DNA of 64,000 nt from Gordonia hongkongensis (lineage in GTDB: Bacteria > Actinomycetota > Actinomycetes > Mycobacteriales > Mycobacteriaceae). Position numbers and translations under genes: made by a program. Shown here piece after piece: positions 56,095-64,000 of the stretch; the stretch's first letter is position 1, and every line of letters begins with the position of its first letter. The stretch is taken from contig NZ_CP095552.1 in NCBI RefSeq assembly GCF_023078355.1, positions 434,001 through 498,000 of the forward strand, read 5' to 3'. The notes below the pieces were generated by a model. It was not told the origin of the DNA, did no database searches, and worked only from the letters and a program-made list of their open reading frames with translations.

Positions 56095-58502
56095 CGGACG
56101 ACTCCTGCCCAGACGGTCGACCGTGAATGGTCGAACGGGCACCCGTGGTCGAGGTGGGCGAGGTACTCGTCGCGGAAGTACTTCAGCGACGACACGATCG
56201 GGCTGCCCGCTCCGTCCCCGAGCGCGCAGAACGACTTCCCGACGATGCTGTTGGTGACATCGGCGAGGGTGTCGAGGTCCGCGGCGGTTCCGCCCTCGTG
56301 CTCCAGCCGGTGCAGCAGTTGCACCAGCCAGTACGTGCCCTCGCGGCACGGGGTGCATTTACCGCAGGACTCGTGTTCGTAGAACTCCGTCCACCGCAGG
56401 ACCGCGCCGACGACGCAGGTCGTCTCGTCGAAGATCTGCAGGGCCTTGGTGCCCAGCATCGAACCGGCCGCGCCGACGCCCTCGTAGTCGAGCGGGACGT
56501 CGAGGTGCTCCGGCGTCAGCAGTGGTGTCGACGACCCGCCCGGTGTCCAGAACTTCAGCTCGTGCCCGGCGCGCACCCCGCCCGCCCGGTCGAGTAGCTC
56601 TCGTAGCGAAACACCCAGCGGCGCTTCGTATTGTCCGGGACGCGTCACGTGCCCCGACAGCGAGTAGAGGGTGAACCCGGGTGACTTCTCGGTGCCCATG
56701 GACCGGAACCAGTCGACGCCGTTGCGGATGATAGCCGGGACGCTCGCGATCGACTCCACGTTGTTCACGACCGTCGGACTCGCGTACAGGCCGGCGACCG
56801 CCGGGAAGGGCGGGCGCAGACGCGGTTGTCCCCGGCGGCCCTCGAGCGAATCGAGCAGGGCGGTTTCCTCGCCGCAGATGTAGGCGCCCGCGCCGGCGTG
56901 GACGACCAGTTCGAGATCGAAGCCGGATCCCAGGATGTCCGTGCCGAGATAGCCTGCGGCGTACGCCTCGTCGACGGCGGTGCGCAGTCGACGGAGAACC
57001 GAGGCGACTTCGCCGCGCACGTAGATGAACGCGTGGTGCGCGCGGATGGCGTACGCCGCGATGATCACGCCTTCGACGAGGGTGTGCGGCGACGCGAGCA
57101 TCAGCGGCATGTCCTTGCACGTGCCCGGCTCGGATTCGTCGGCGTTGACCACGAGATAGTGCGGGACAGACGGGTCGGTCTGCGTGGAATCCTGCTGGGG
57201 AATGAACGACCACTTCATCCCGACCGGGAACCCCGCGCCGCCTCGGCCACGGAGACCGGAGGCCTTGACCGTCTCGATGATGTCGTCGGGGGGAGTGGTC
57301 AGTGCGGTCGACAACGCTCGATAACCGTTGTGGCGCAGATAGTTGTCCAGGGTCCAGGATTGCGGTTCGTCCCAGTGGCGGGACAGGATCGGGGTCTCGG
57401 GGGGTTCGGGTTCGGGGTCGGGTTGTGGTGGTTGCGAGGTGGCTTCGACTCGGCTCCTCGCTGCGCTCGGTGCCGGCTCAACCAGCGGAGAAGGTGCCGG
57501 CTCAACCAGCGGAGAGGGTGGTTGCGAGGTGGCTTCGACTCGGCGCCTCGCTTCGCTCGGTGCCGGCTCAACCAGCGGAGAAGGTGCCGGCTCAACCAGC
57601 GGAGAGGGTGGTTGCGAGGTGGCTTCGACTCGGCTCCTCGCTGCGCTCGGTGCCGGCTCAACCAGCGGAGAGGGTGGTTGCGAGGTGGCTTCGACTCGGC
57701 TCCTCGCTTCGCTCGGTGCCGGCTCAACCAGCGGAGGGGCGCTCGGTGCCGGCTCAACCAGCGGAGGGGAGGGCTCAGCCAGCGGCGGGGTGGGCTGAAC
57801 CAGCGGAGGGGCGCTCGGTGCCGGCTCAACCAGCGGAGGACGGGCCCCGGCCAGGTCGCGTTCGGTCTCGCGGAACGATCGCACGGGGCCGGTACCGCGA
57901 GCCGGGGTGACCTCGACACCGGCGCGAAGGTCCTCGATGAGCTCGATGGTCGACTCTGGGGTCTGGTCGTCGAAGAACTCCCAGTTGACCATCACCACCG
58001 GCGCGAAGTCGCAGGCCGCATTGCATTCGACGTGTTCGACGGTGATGCGGTGGTCGGCCGTCGTGTCCCCGGGTTCCACGCCCAGGTGCTCGCAGACCGA
58101 ACGGAGGATCTCGTCGCCACCCAGGGTCGCGCACAGGGTGTTCGTGCAGACCCCGACGAGGTACTCGCCGGTGGGTGTGCGTCGGTACATGGAGTAGAAG
58201 GTGGCGACCGAGGCCACCTGGGCGGGTGTCAGATCCAGTTGTGCGGCACAGAATTCGACACCGGCACGTGTGAGACGGCCGTCGTGGGATTGCACCAGGT
58301 GAAGCAGCGGCAGCAGCGCCGACCGCGCCTGCGGATAGCGGGCGATGATCGGAAGTGCCTCTGCGGTCAGCTGTTCGATGACCTCGTCGGGGTAACCGGC
58401 CGGGCCGTCGAAGGTGATCGGTGGGACGGGTGCTCCGTGCGCCGGCGCCGATCCCTCCGGCGGGGGTGCGGTGCTCAGGTCCACGAACACGGGATCGGTC
58501 AT
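56091..58502 (-). CDS. nuoEF: NuoE-NuoF fusion, complex I subunits E and F in one chain
   Basis: One continuous 803-residue frame from the ATG at 58502, overlapping the nuoD stop. Residues 1-218 are Nuo[21 protein letters not shown] and [18 protein letters not shown] carry the N1a 2Fe-2S cysteines. Residues 219-369 are a low-complexity linker with eight PLVEPAPS units and four RVEATSQPP units. Residues 370-803 are Nuo[21 protein letters not shown] (FMN/NADH), [20 protein letters not shown] and [18 protein letters not shown] (N3 4Fe-4S). Elsewhere nuoE and nuoF are usually separate genes. No stop or frameshift is seen in the linker, but the repeats make this the place to check the assembly. 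Confidence 0.9.
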   Translation of the reverse strand: MTDPVFVDLSTAPPPEGSAPAHGAPVPPITFDGPAGYPDEVIEQLTAEALPIIARYPQARSALLPLLHLVQSHDGRLTRAGVEFCAAQLDLTPAQVASVATFYSMYRRTPTGEYLVGVCTNTLCATLGGDEILRSVCEHLGVEPGDTTADHRITVEHVECNAACDFAPVVMVNWEFFDDQTPESTIELIEDLRAGVEVTPARGTGPVRSFRETERDLAGARPPLVEPAPSAPPLVQPTPPLAEPSPPLVEPAPSAPPLVEPAPSEARSRVEATSQPPSPLVEPAPSAARSRVEATSQPPSPLVEPAPSPLVEPAPSEARRRVEATSQPPSPLVEPAPSPLVEPAPSAARSRVEATSQPPQPDPEPEPPETPILSRHWDEPQSWTLDNYLRHNGYRALSTALTTPPDDIIETVKASGLRGRGGAGFPVGMKWSFIPQQDSTQTDPSVPHYLVVNADESEPGTCKDMPLMLASPHTLVEGVIIAAYAIRAHHAFIYVRGEVASVLRRLRTAVDEAYAAGYLGTDILGSGFDLELVVHAGAGAYICGEETALLDSLEGRRGQPRLRPPFPAVAGLYASPTVVNNVESIASVPAIIRNGVDWFRSMGTEKSPGFTLYSLSGHVTRPGQYEAPLGVSLRELLDRAGGVRAGHELKFWTPGGSSTPLLTPEHLDVPLDYEGVGAAGSMLGTKALQIFDETTCVVGAVLRWTEFYEHESCGKCTPCREGTYWLVQLLHRLEHEGGTAADLDTLADVTNSIVGKSFCALGDGAGSPIVSSLKYFRDEYLAHLDHGCPFDHSRSTVWAGVVR
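57420..57845 (-). repeat. Tandem and interspersed repeats encoding the NuoE-NuoF linker
   Basis: Four near-identical units of about 60-90 bases contain ggttgcgaggtggcttcgac, then tcggctcctcgctgcgctcg and gtgccggctcaaccagcgga. The last word recurs extra times between units and in the 57720-57840 part. All are in frame on the minus strand. The words resemble those of the inverted-repeat element at 3603-3700, suggesting the linker grew from copies of an interspersed element. Confidence 0.75.
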
Positions 58503-59812
58503 CGGTCCACGCCTCCCATCACGGGGTCGATGCTGGCCACCGCCGTGATGACGTCGGCCACCATCCCGCCTTCGCACATCGCCGCGACGGCCTGCAGATT
58601 CGTGAACGACGGGTCGCGGAAGTGGACGCGGTACGGCCGGGTGCCGCCGTCGCTGACCATGTGCACGCCGAGCTCGCCCCGCGGTGATTCGACGGCGACG
58701 TAGCACTGGCCGGCCGGGACGCGCATCCCCTCGGTGACGAGTTTGAAGTGGTGGATGAGGGCTTCCATGGAGGTGCCCATGATCCGGGCGATGTGCTCGG
58801 GCGAGTTGCCCAGTCCGTCCGGTCCGAGCGCGAGGTCGGCCGGCCAGGCGAGCTTGCGGTCCGCGACCATCACCGGCCCCGGCCGGAGCCGTTCCAGACA
58901 CTGCTCCACGATGCGGATCGACTCGCGCATCTCGCGCACGCGGATCAGGTAGCGGCCGTAGGAGTCGCACGTGTCCTCGGTGATGACGTCGAACTCGTAG
59001 TTCTCGTAGCCGCAGTACGGCTCGGCGCGGCGCAGGTCGTGGGGGTAACCGGTGGACCGCAGCACCGGACCGGTGATCCCGAGTGCCATGCAACCGGTGA
59101 GGTCGAGATAACCGACGCCCTGGGTCCGCGCCTTCCAGATGTAGTTGTCGTTCAGCAGGTCTCCGAGTTCGTCCAGGCGGCCGGGGAGCTGTCGGATCAC
59201 CTCGGCGACCCGGTCGATGCCATCCTCCGGCAGGTCCTGTGCGACACCTCCGGGGCGGATGTAGGCGTGGTTCATCCGCAGGCCGGTGATGAGTTCGAAG
59301 AGGTCGAGAATCATCTCCCGCTCGCGGAAACCGAGGAACATCGCCGTCACGGCACCGAGTTCCATTCCGCCGGTGGCCAGCGCGACGAGATGGCTGGAGA
59401 TGCGGTTGAGCTCCATCAGCATCACCCGGATGACGGTGGCGCGTTCCGGGATGTCGTCGGTGATACCGAGGAGCTTCTCCACGCCGAGGCAGTAGGCGGT
59501 CTCGTTGAAGAACGGTGACAAGTAGTCCATCCGGGTGACGAACGTGACGCCCTGCGTCCAGTTGCGGTACTCGAGGTTTTTCTCGATCCCGGTGTGCAGG
59601 TAGCCGATTCCGCAGCGGGCCTCGGTGACGGTCTCGCCCTCGATCTCGAGGATCAGGCGCAGGACGCCGTGCGTCGACGGGTGTTGCGGACCCATGTTGA
59701 CGACGATGCGTTCGTCTCCCGGTTGCTGCTCGGCGCGGGTACGGACGTCGGACACGATCGAGTCCCAGTCCTGTCCCGACACGGTGTAGGTGTGCGTATG
59801 GGTGTCGGTCAT
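58499..59812 (-). CDS. nuoD: NADH-quinone oxidoreductase subunit D
   Basis: A 437-residue 49-kDa-type subunit forming the quinone site with NuoB. Signatures are [60 protein letters not shown] and the C-terminal [21 protein letters not shown] Thr/His-rich start ([13 protein letters not shown]) precedes it. The ATG shares one base with the nuoC stop. Confidence 0.97.
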   Translation of the reverse strand: MTDTHTHTYTVSGQDWDSIVSDVRTRAEQQPGDERIVVNMGPQHPSTHGVLRLILEIEGETVTEARCGIGYLHTGIEKNLEYRNWTQGVTFVTRMDYLSPFFNETAYCLGVEKLLGITDDIPERATVIRVMLMELNRISSHLVALATGGMELGAVTAMFLGFREREMILDLFELITGLRMNHAYIRPGGVAQDLPEDGIDRVAEVIRQLPGRLDELGDLLNDNYIWKARTQGVGYLDLTGCMALGITGPVLRSTGYPHDLRRAEPYCGYENYEFDVITEDTCDSYGRYLIRVREMRESIRIVEQCLERLRPGPVMVADRKLAWPADLALGPDGLGNSPEHIARIMGTSMEALIHHFKLVTEGMRVPAGQCYVAVESPRGELGVHMVSDGGTRPYRVHFRDPSFTNLQAVAAMCEGGMVADVITAVASIDPVMGGVDR

Positions 59813-60519
59813 CAGTTGTACGACCTCCTCCGGTCCGGCGGGTCGACGCGGGTTCCCTTGTATTCCACCGGGACTCCGCCGAGCGGGTAGTCCTTGCGCT
59901 GGGGGTGGCCCTCCCAGTCGTCGGGCATCTCGATCCGGGTCAGTGAGCGATGGCCGTCGAAAACGATGCCGAAGAAGTCGTAGGTCTCGCGTTCGTGCCA
60001 GTCATTGGTGGGGTAGATGTCGCAGATGCTCGGGATGTGCGGGTCGGCATCGGGCGCCGCGACCTCGAGACGGACGCGACGCCCGTGGGTCAGGGAGGCG
60101 AGCGGATAGATGGCATGGAGTTCGCGGCCCGGGTCGCCGGGATAGTGGACCCCGCTCACGCCGAGGCAGAGTTCGAATCGCAACGCGGGCGCGTTGCGCA
60201 GAGTCAGTGCGACGGCGGGAAGGTGCTGTCGTACAACGTGAATGGTCATCTCGCCCCGGAAGACCACGACCTTCTCGATCGCGTCGTCGTAGCCGTCGCC
60301 CATCTCGTGGAGCAGACAGTCGGCGATCTCGTCGAAATACCCGCCGTAGGGTCGGGACGTACTGGGCGGCAGCGTCACCGGCCGGACCAGGCCGCCGTAC
60401 CCCGACGTGTCGCCGGTTCCGGGCGGACCGAACAACCCGTGTCGGACGCCGATCTGCTCCGCGTCGTGCGGTGGGGGTGCCGGGTTCTCGGGGTCCTGAT
60501 GGCCTGCGGGCGTGGTCAT
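59812..60519 (-). CDS. nuoC: NADH-quinone oxidoreductase subunit C
   Basis: A 235-residue peripheral subunit (30-kDa type) from the ATG at 60519, overlapping the nuoB stop. It has the family signature [20 protein letters not shown] and the C-terminal [20 protein letters not shown]. An N-terminal Pro-rich extension of about 60 residues precedes the domain. Confidence 0.96.
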   Translation of the reverse strand: MTTPAGHQDPENPAPPPHDAEQIGVRHGLFGPPGTGDTSGYGGLVRPVTLPPSTSRPYGGYFDEIADCLLHEMGDGYDDAIEKVVVFRGEMTIHVVRQHLPAVALTLRNAPALRFELCLGVSGVHYPGDPGRELHAIYPLASLTHGRRVRLEVAAPDADPHIPSICDIYPTNDWHERETYDFFGIVFDGHRSLTRIEMPDDWEGHPQRKDYPLGGVPVEYKGTRVDPPDRRRSYN

Positions 60520-61070
60520 CGGAGCAACCCCTTCAGCTCGATCGTCGGGGTGGCCTGGAGGGCGGCACGTTCGGCCGCCCAGATGGCCTCCTCGCGATTG
60601 ACACCGAGCGGCATCTCCTGGATCTTCTCGTGCAGCTTCAGGATGGCGTGCAGCAACATCTCCGGGCGTGGCGGACAGCCCGGCAGGTAGATGTCGACAG
60701 GGACCACATGATCGACGCCCTGGACGATCGCGTAGTTGTTGAACATCCCGCCCGACGACGCGCAGACCCCCATGGCGAGAACCCATTTGGGCTCCGGCAT
60801 CTGGTCGTAGATCTGCCGGAGGACAGGGGCCATCTTCTGGCTGACGCGGCCGGCGACGATCATGAGATCGGCCTGTCGCGGCGACGCCCGGAATGCCTCC
60901 ATGCCGAACCGGGCGAGGTCGTACCGTCCCGAGGTGGTGGCCATCATCTCGATGGCGCAGCAGGCCAACCCGAACGTCGCCGGCCAGAGTGAGCCCTTGC
61001 GCATGAACCCGGCCAGATCCTCGACGGTACTCAGCAGGAATCCGCTGGGGAGTCGTTCCTCGAGTCCCAT
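60516..61070 (-). CDS. nuoB: NADH-quinone oxidoreductase subunit B
   Basis: A 184-residue subunit carrying cluster N2, the last Fe-S centre before quinone. The start at ATG 61070 has an AAGGAGG SD. Cys ligands lie in [40 protein letters not shown] and [20 protein letters not shown]. Normal length. Confidence 0.97.
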   Translation of the reverse strand: MGLEERLPSGFLLSTVEDLAGFMRKGSLWPATFGLACCAIEMMATTSGRYDLARFGMEAFRASPRQADLMIVAGRVSQKMAPVLRQIYDQMPEPKWVLAMGVCASSGGMFNNYAIVQGVDHVVPVDIYLPGCPPRPEMLLHAILKLHEKIQEMPLGVNREEAIWAAERAALQATPTIELKGLLR

Positions 61071-61108
61071 GGGTGACCTCCTTGCCGTATCGGATCGGTG
61101 AAAAGCGC

Positions 61109-61513
61109 TCAGTCCCAACTCAGTCCGCCGCGACGCCACTCGTAGGCGTACGCGACGGAGACGTTGACGATGAACAGGAGCATGGCCATGAGGCCGAACC
61201 ACCCGAGTGAGTCGAAGGCGACCGCCCACGGGTAGAGGAACACGATCTCGATGTCGAAGATGATGAAGAGCATCGCGGTGAGGTAGTACTTGACCGGTAC
61301 GCGCTGGATCGAGCCGGTTGCCACCGTGCCGCCGGCGGTGCGTCGCGTCGGGTAGACCAGACTCTGTTCGACCGGCTCGATGCCGCACTCGTAGGGCTCG
61401 AGTTTGGCGCGGTTGTACCGTTTCGGACCGATCGCGATGCCGATGAAGACGCTGAAAACGGCAAACGCCACGCCGATTGCCCCGAGGATCATGATCGGGA
61501 CGTAGGCGTTCAA
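61109..61513 (-). CDS. nuoA: NADH-quinone oxidoreductase subunit A
   Basis: A 134-residue, three-helix membrane subunit and the first gene of the operon. I choose the TTG at 61513 ([14 protein letters not shown]) because GAGGAGGGG lies about ten bases upstream and no ATG or GTG is better placed. Conserved segments are [34 protein letters not shown] and [11 protein letters not shown]. The untranslated region 61514-61674 ahead of it carries the CRP-like box. Confidence 0.94.
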   Translation of the reverse strand: MNAYVPIMILGAIGVAFAVFSVFIGIAIGPKRYNRAKLEPYECGIEPVEQSLVYPTRRTAGGTVATGSIQRVPVKYYLTAMLFIIFDIEIVFLYPWAVAFDSLGWFGLMAMLLFIVNVSVAYAYEWRRGGLSWD

Positions 61514-61622
61514 AGCGCGGACCCCTCCTCGCTTGTGGCGACCGGAGTGCACCTGTTCGGTGCGGCCGGCCCGGGTGTTCGTCCTATCCGTGCCGTCGGC
61601 CGATCTGGTCCGGCAGTACGAA

Positions 61623-61638
61623 TGTGAGCTGTAACACA
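61623..61638. promoter_or_regulatory. CRP/GlxR-like box upstream of nuoA
   Basis: TGTGAGCTGTAACACA matches the CRP/GlxR pattern TGTGA-N6-TCACA at nine of ten defined positions. It lies 110 bases before the nuoA start and 37 bases after the end of the receiver-domain gene, so it may control the nuo operon according to cAMP level. Binding is inferred. Confidence 0.5.
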
Positions 61639-61674
61639 AGCCTAGTGTGAGTGTGTGGCGCGAGTCACTGTTTT

Positions 61675-62091
61675 CTAGAGTTCGGCGTTTCCGATCATGT
61701 CGACGAACGCACGCGGAAGAGTGATCGGGTCGACGGGCAGGACGGCCACGGCGTCGGCGCGGGACCAGTCCGCGAGCCACCGGTCGTCGGCACGCCCGAG
61801 AAGGACGAGCACCGGTGGACAGGGATCGAGTTCGTCTTTCATCTGCTTGGCCAGGCCCATGCCACCGGCCGGGGTGGCTTCCCCGTCGGCGATCACGGCG
61901 TCGACGACACCGGCGTCGAGCTGCGCGAACACCATTGGGGCGGTGGCGACCTCGATGTAGCTGACCGGTGGGATGCCCGGGTCGGGCCGGGTTCCGATCG
62001 CGCCGATGACCTGCGCGCGGGTCTGCGCGTCGTCGGAATAGACCAGCACGCGCAGGGCCCGCGCAGACTGGGAGTCGGTCACGGTTGGCAT
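61675..62091 (-). CDS. Orphan receiver-domain protein (Rv3143-like)
   Basis: A 138-residue protein from the ATG at 62091, one receiver domain and no output domain. The acidic pair is visible in LRVLVYSDDAQTRA and the candidate phosphorylated Asp in DAVIADGEATPAGG. The usual C-terminal Lys-Pro is replaced (VLPVDPITLP), so phosphorylation may not work normally. The same type of gene lies just upstream of nuoA in Mycobacterium (Rv3143), which supports the identification. Regulation of complex I is a guess from position. Confidence 0.78.
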   Translation of the reverse strand: MPTVTDSQSARALRVLVYSDDAQTRAQVIGAIGTRPDPGIPPVSYIEVATAPMVFAQLDAGVVDAVIADGEATPAGGMGLAKQMKDELDPCPPVLVLLGRADDRWLADWSRADAVAVLPVDPITLPRAFVDMIGNAEL

Positions 62092-62167
62092 GCTACAACC
62101 CGGCACCCTCGCCGAGCCCTGGAACATGCGCGCGTCTGCACATCGGCGTCACGAGCGTGCGCCGCTC

Positions 62168-63244
62168 TCAGTGCTCGGTGGAGAACCCCGTGCGACGGCG
62201 GTGCACCTCGAGCGCGAACGTGACGAGCTGATCGATCAGGTCCGGGTAGGGCACGCCGGTCGCCTCCCACAGCTTGGGGTACATCGATCCCGGGGTGAAA
62301 CCCGGGATGGTGTTGACCTCGTTGAGCAGCCAGCCACGGCCGGACTCCTCGTAGAAGAAGTCGACGCGGGCCATGCCGGTGCAGCGCATCGCGGTGAACG
62401 TCCTCGCCGCGAGCTCGCGGACCTCGGCGGCCGCCGCGTCGGACACCGCAGCGGGGATGACCAGCTGGGCGGCGCCGGTGACGTACTTGTCCTCGTAGTC
62501 GTAGAACTCGCTCCCGGGTTTGATCTCGCCCGGCACCGAGGTCTCGGGCGCCGTGTCACCGAGAACGGCGACCTCGATCTCGCGCCCGGTGACGGCCTCC
62601 TCGATGATGACCACGTTGTCGTATCGGAGCGCGAGATTCACCGCCGTGTCGAGTTCGGCCTCGTCGTGCGCCTCGGTGATGCCCACCGACGAGCCAAGGT
62701 TCGCCGGCTTGACGAACACCGGGAGCCCCAGCGCATCGATCGCGCGGGCGGTGATCGTCTCCGGGTCGTCGACACCGTCGCGGAACTCGACCCAGCGGCA
62801 CTGCGGGATGCCTGCCTGCTCGGCGACGATCTTGGCCATCGCCTTGTCCATGCATACCGCGGACGACAACACACCCGCGCCCACATACGGCAGCTTGAAC
62901 AGCTCGAGCATCCCCTGGATGGTGCCGTCCTCACCGTGCGGTCCATGGAGAAGGGGAAGGACGACCGTGATGGCCTCGTCCGCGTGACCACGCAGTTCGG
63001 TCAGCGGGTCGACGGCGGTTCCGGCGACCTCGAGGGTGTCGGGGAGTGGCGTGCCGTCGGCGATGGCGGCGATCGCCTTGTCGTTGCGCAACCACGTGCC
63101 GTCCTTGGCGATGCCGATGGGGACCAGGTCGTATTTGGCCCGGTCGGCCGCGGCCAGGACATGAGCCGCTGTGACCCGCGACACATCGTGCTCGGCGGAG
63201 ACGCCACCGTAGAGAACCACCAGACGCAACAGCCGAGAAGACAT
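62168..63244 (-). CDS. ddl: D-alanine--D-alanine ligase
   Basis: Joins two D-alanines with ATP for the peptidoglycan stem peptide. The 358-residue protein from the ATG at 63244 has the N-terminal LVVLYGGVSAEHDVSRVTAA, an ATP-grasp segment VFVKPANLGSSVGITEA, the EEAVTGREIEVAVLG motif and metal/substrate residues in RVDFFYEESGRGWLLNEVNT plus IPGFTPGSMYPKLW. Length is normal. It is divergent from murF across 69 bases. Confidence 0.95.
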   Translation of the reverse strand: MSSRLLRLVVLYGGVSAEHDVSRVTAAHVLAAADRAKYDLVPIGIAKDGTWLRNDKAIAAIADGTPLPDTLEVAGTAVDPLTELRGHADEAITVVLPLLHGPHGEDGTIQGMLELFKLPYVGAGVLSSAVCMDKAMAKIVAEQAGIPQCRWVEFRDGVDDPETITARAIDALGLPVFVKPANLGSSVGITEAHDEAELDTAVNLALRYDNVVIIEEAVTGREIEVAVLGDTAPETSVPGEIKPGSEFYDYEDKYVTGAAQLVIPAAVSDAAAAEVRELAARTFTAMRCTGMARVDFFYEESGRGWLLNEVNTIPGFTPGSMYPKLWEATGVPYPDLIDQLVTFALEVHRRRTGFSTEH

Positions 63245-63313
63245 GCCTGTCACGATACGGCCCCGTGCAATCGGGTTCTCGGCGTGTGCTGGGGACTCGG
63301 CTAGCGTGAGACC

Positions 63314-64000
63314 GTGCATTTCAGAGCAAGCGAGGTCGCGGAGGCCGTGGGCGGGGAGCTGCTGGGCCCCGACGTGCAGATCGACGGGGCGAGCATCGAC
63401 TCGCGGAGTGTTCGGCCGGGCCAGCTGTTCGTGCCGATCGTCGCCGAGCGCGACGGCCACGATTTCATCAAGTCCGCACTCGACGGCGGGGCCACCGCCT
63501 ACCTCTCCTCGAGGGTCGACCCGGTCGGCGGGACCGCCATCCGCGTCGCCGACACCGCGCTCGCCCTCGCCGACCTCGGTCGAGCGGTCCGCGCCCGGGT
63601 CCCCGATCGCGTGGTGGGCATCACCGGCTCGGTAGGCAAGACCTCGACCAAGGATCTGCTCGCGGGTGTGCTGCGCACCACCTACCGCACCGCGGCGAGC
63701 GAGAAGTCGTTCAACAACGAGCTCGGGCTGCCGATCACCCTCGCCGCGGCCGCCGACGACGTGGAGGCGGTGGTCCTCGAGATGGGCGCCCGCGGCGTCG
63801 GGCACATCGACCTGCTGTGTTCCATCGCGAAACCGACGGTCGGCGTGATCACCCGCGTCGAGGGCGTGCACCTGGAGCTGTTCGGTGACATCGAGTCCGT
63901 CGCGCGCGCGAAGGGTGAACTGGTGGAATCGCTCCCGGCCGACGGGATCGCGGTGCTCAATGCCGACCATCGGTACGTCGCGGCGATGGCGGATCGCACC
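63314..64000 (+). CDS. murF: UDP-MurNAc-tripeptide D-alanyl-D-alanine ligase, partial at window end
   Basis: The frame opens at GTG 63314 and runs off the window without a stop (229 codons seen; full length about 450-500). The N-terminal Mur ligase domain has DGASIDSRSVRPGQLFVPIV, then the P-loop GITGSVGKTSTKDLL, SFNNELGLPITL and LEMGARGVGHIDLL. It adds the D-Ala-D-Ala made by Ddl to the UDP-MurNAc-tripeptide, so the divergent pair supplies consecutive steps. Confidence 0.92.
   Translation, partial: MHFRASEVAEAVGGELLGPDVQIDGASIDSRSVRPGQLFVPIVAERDGHDFIKSALDGGATAYLSSRVDPVGGTAIRVADTALALADLGRAVRARVPDRVVGITGSVGKTSTKDLLAGVLRTTYRTAASEKSFNNELGLPITLAAAADDVEAVVLEMGARGVGHIDLLCSIAKPTVGVITRVEGVHLELFGDIESVARAKGELVESLPADGIAVLNADHRYVAAMADRT

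Noticed and set aside
57420-57845. CRISPR-like array of repeats
   Set aside because: Units are in frame, vary in length, lack unique spacers of constant size, and code for the NuoE-NuoF linker; no cas genes.
56826-58703. 625-codon plus-strand frame over nuoEF
   Set aside because: Antisense of the fused subunit gene; low-complexity Arg/Gly-rich translation with no domain.

Overview
The window is high-GC actinobacterial chromosome. MspA-type porins, IdeR-like iron boxes, a DUF3556 membrane protein and a complete nuo operon preceded by an orphan receiver-domain gene all point to the Mycobacteriales. Gordonia or a close relative is my best guess; that is inference from gene content, not from a marker gene.

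Layout. 0-3.6 kb: housekeeping genes (glycolipid-binding protein, tyrA, tadA with its associated protein) and two small hydrophilic stress-type proteins. 3.6-8 kb: an inverted-repeat element, tRNA-Ser(CGA) with a strong terminator, two MspA porins, two IdeR-like boxes, a truncated adenylation-like protein and a sigma-region-4-like regulator. 8-19 kb: SulP transporter, TetR regulator with EamA exporter, DUF3556 protein, SWIM/SNF2 helicase. 19-40 kb is accessory in character: OsmC, amphi-Trp protein, a TY-chaperone / nucleotidase / HNH operon, an AddB/AddA-like nuclease-helicase pair, a phospholipase-D-like nuclease with a probable EVE domain, a Ser/Thr kinase with a C-terminal BRCT domain, a divergent Nudix regulator / VWA protein / ADP-ribosylglycohydrolase-phosphatase locus, and a NERD-UvrD helicase. 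40-45 kb: PhoD-like phosphatase, penicillin-binding lipoprotein, and a LysR / class A beta-lactamase-like pair. 45.4-61.5 kb: nuoA-N on the minus strand, with nuoE and nuoF fused through a repeat-derived linker. 61.6-64 kb: receiver protein, ddl, and the start of a divergent murF.

How they work together. The nuo genes overlap by 1-4 bases at most junctions and make one respiratory complex I operon with a CRP/GlxR-like box upstream and a hairpin at its end. The 22.6-40 kb block gathers DNA-end processing enzymes, a possible modified-base reader, a kinase and ADP-ribose chemistry. It reads as a defence or DNA-damage island, though no single described system accounts for all of it.

Sequence quality. 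Seven genes (near 9.71, 17.17, 19.50, 20.36, 22.94, 28.31 and 34.09 kb) are each repaired by adding exactly one base, mostly in a short G or C run. This looks like a systematic base-deletion artefact, so those genes are probably intact in the organism.
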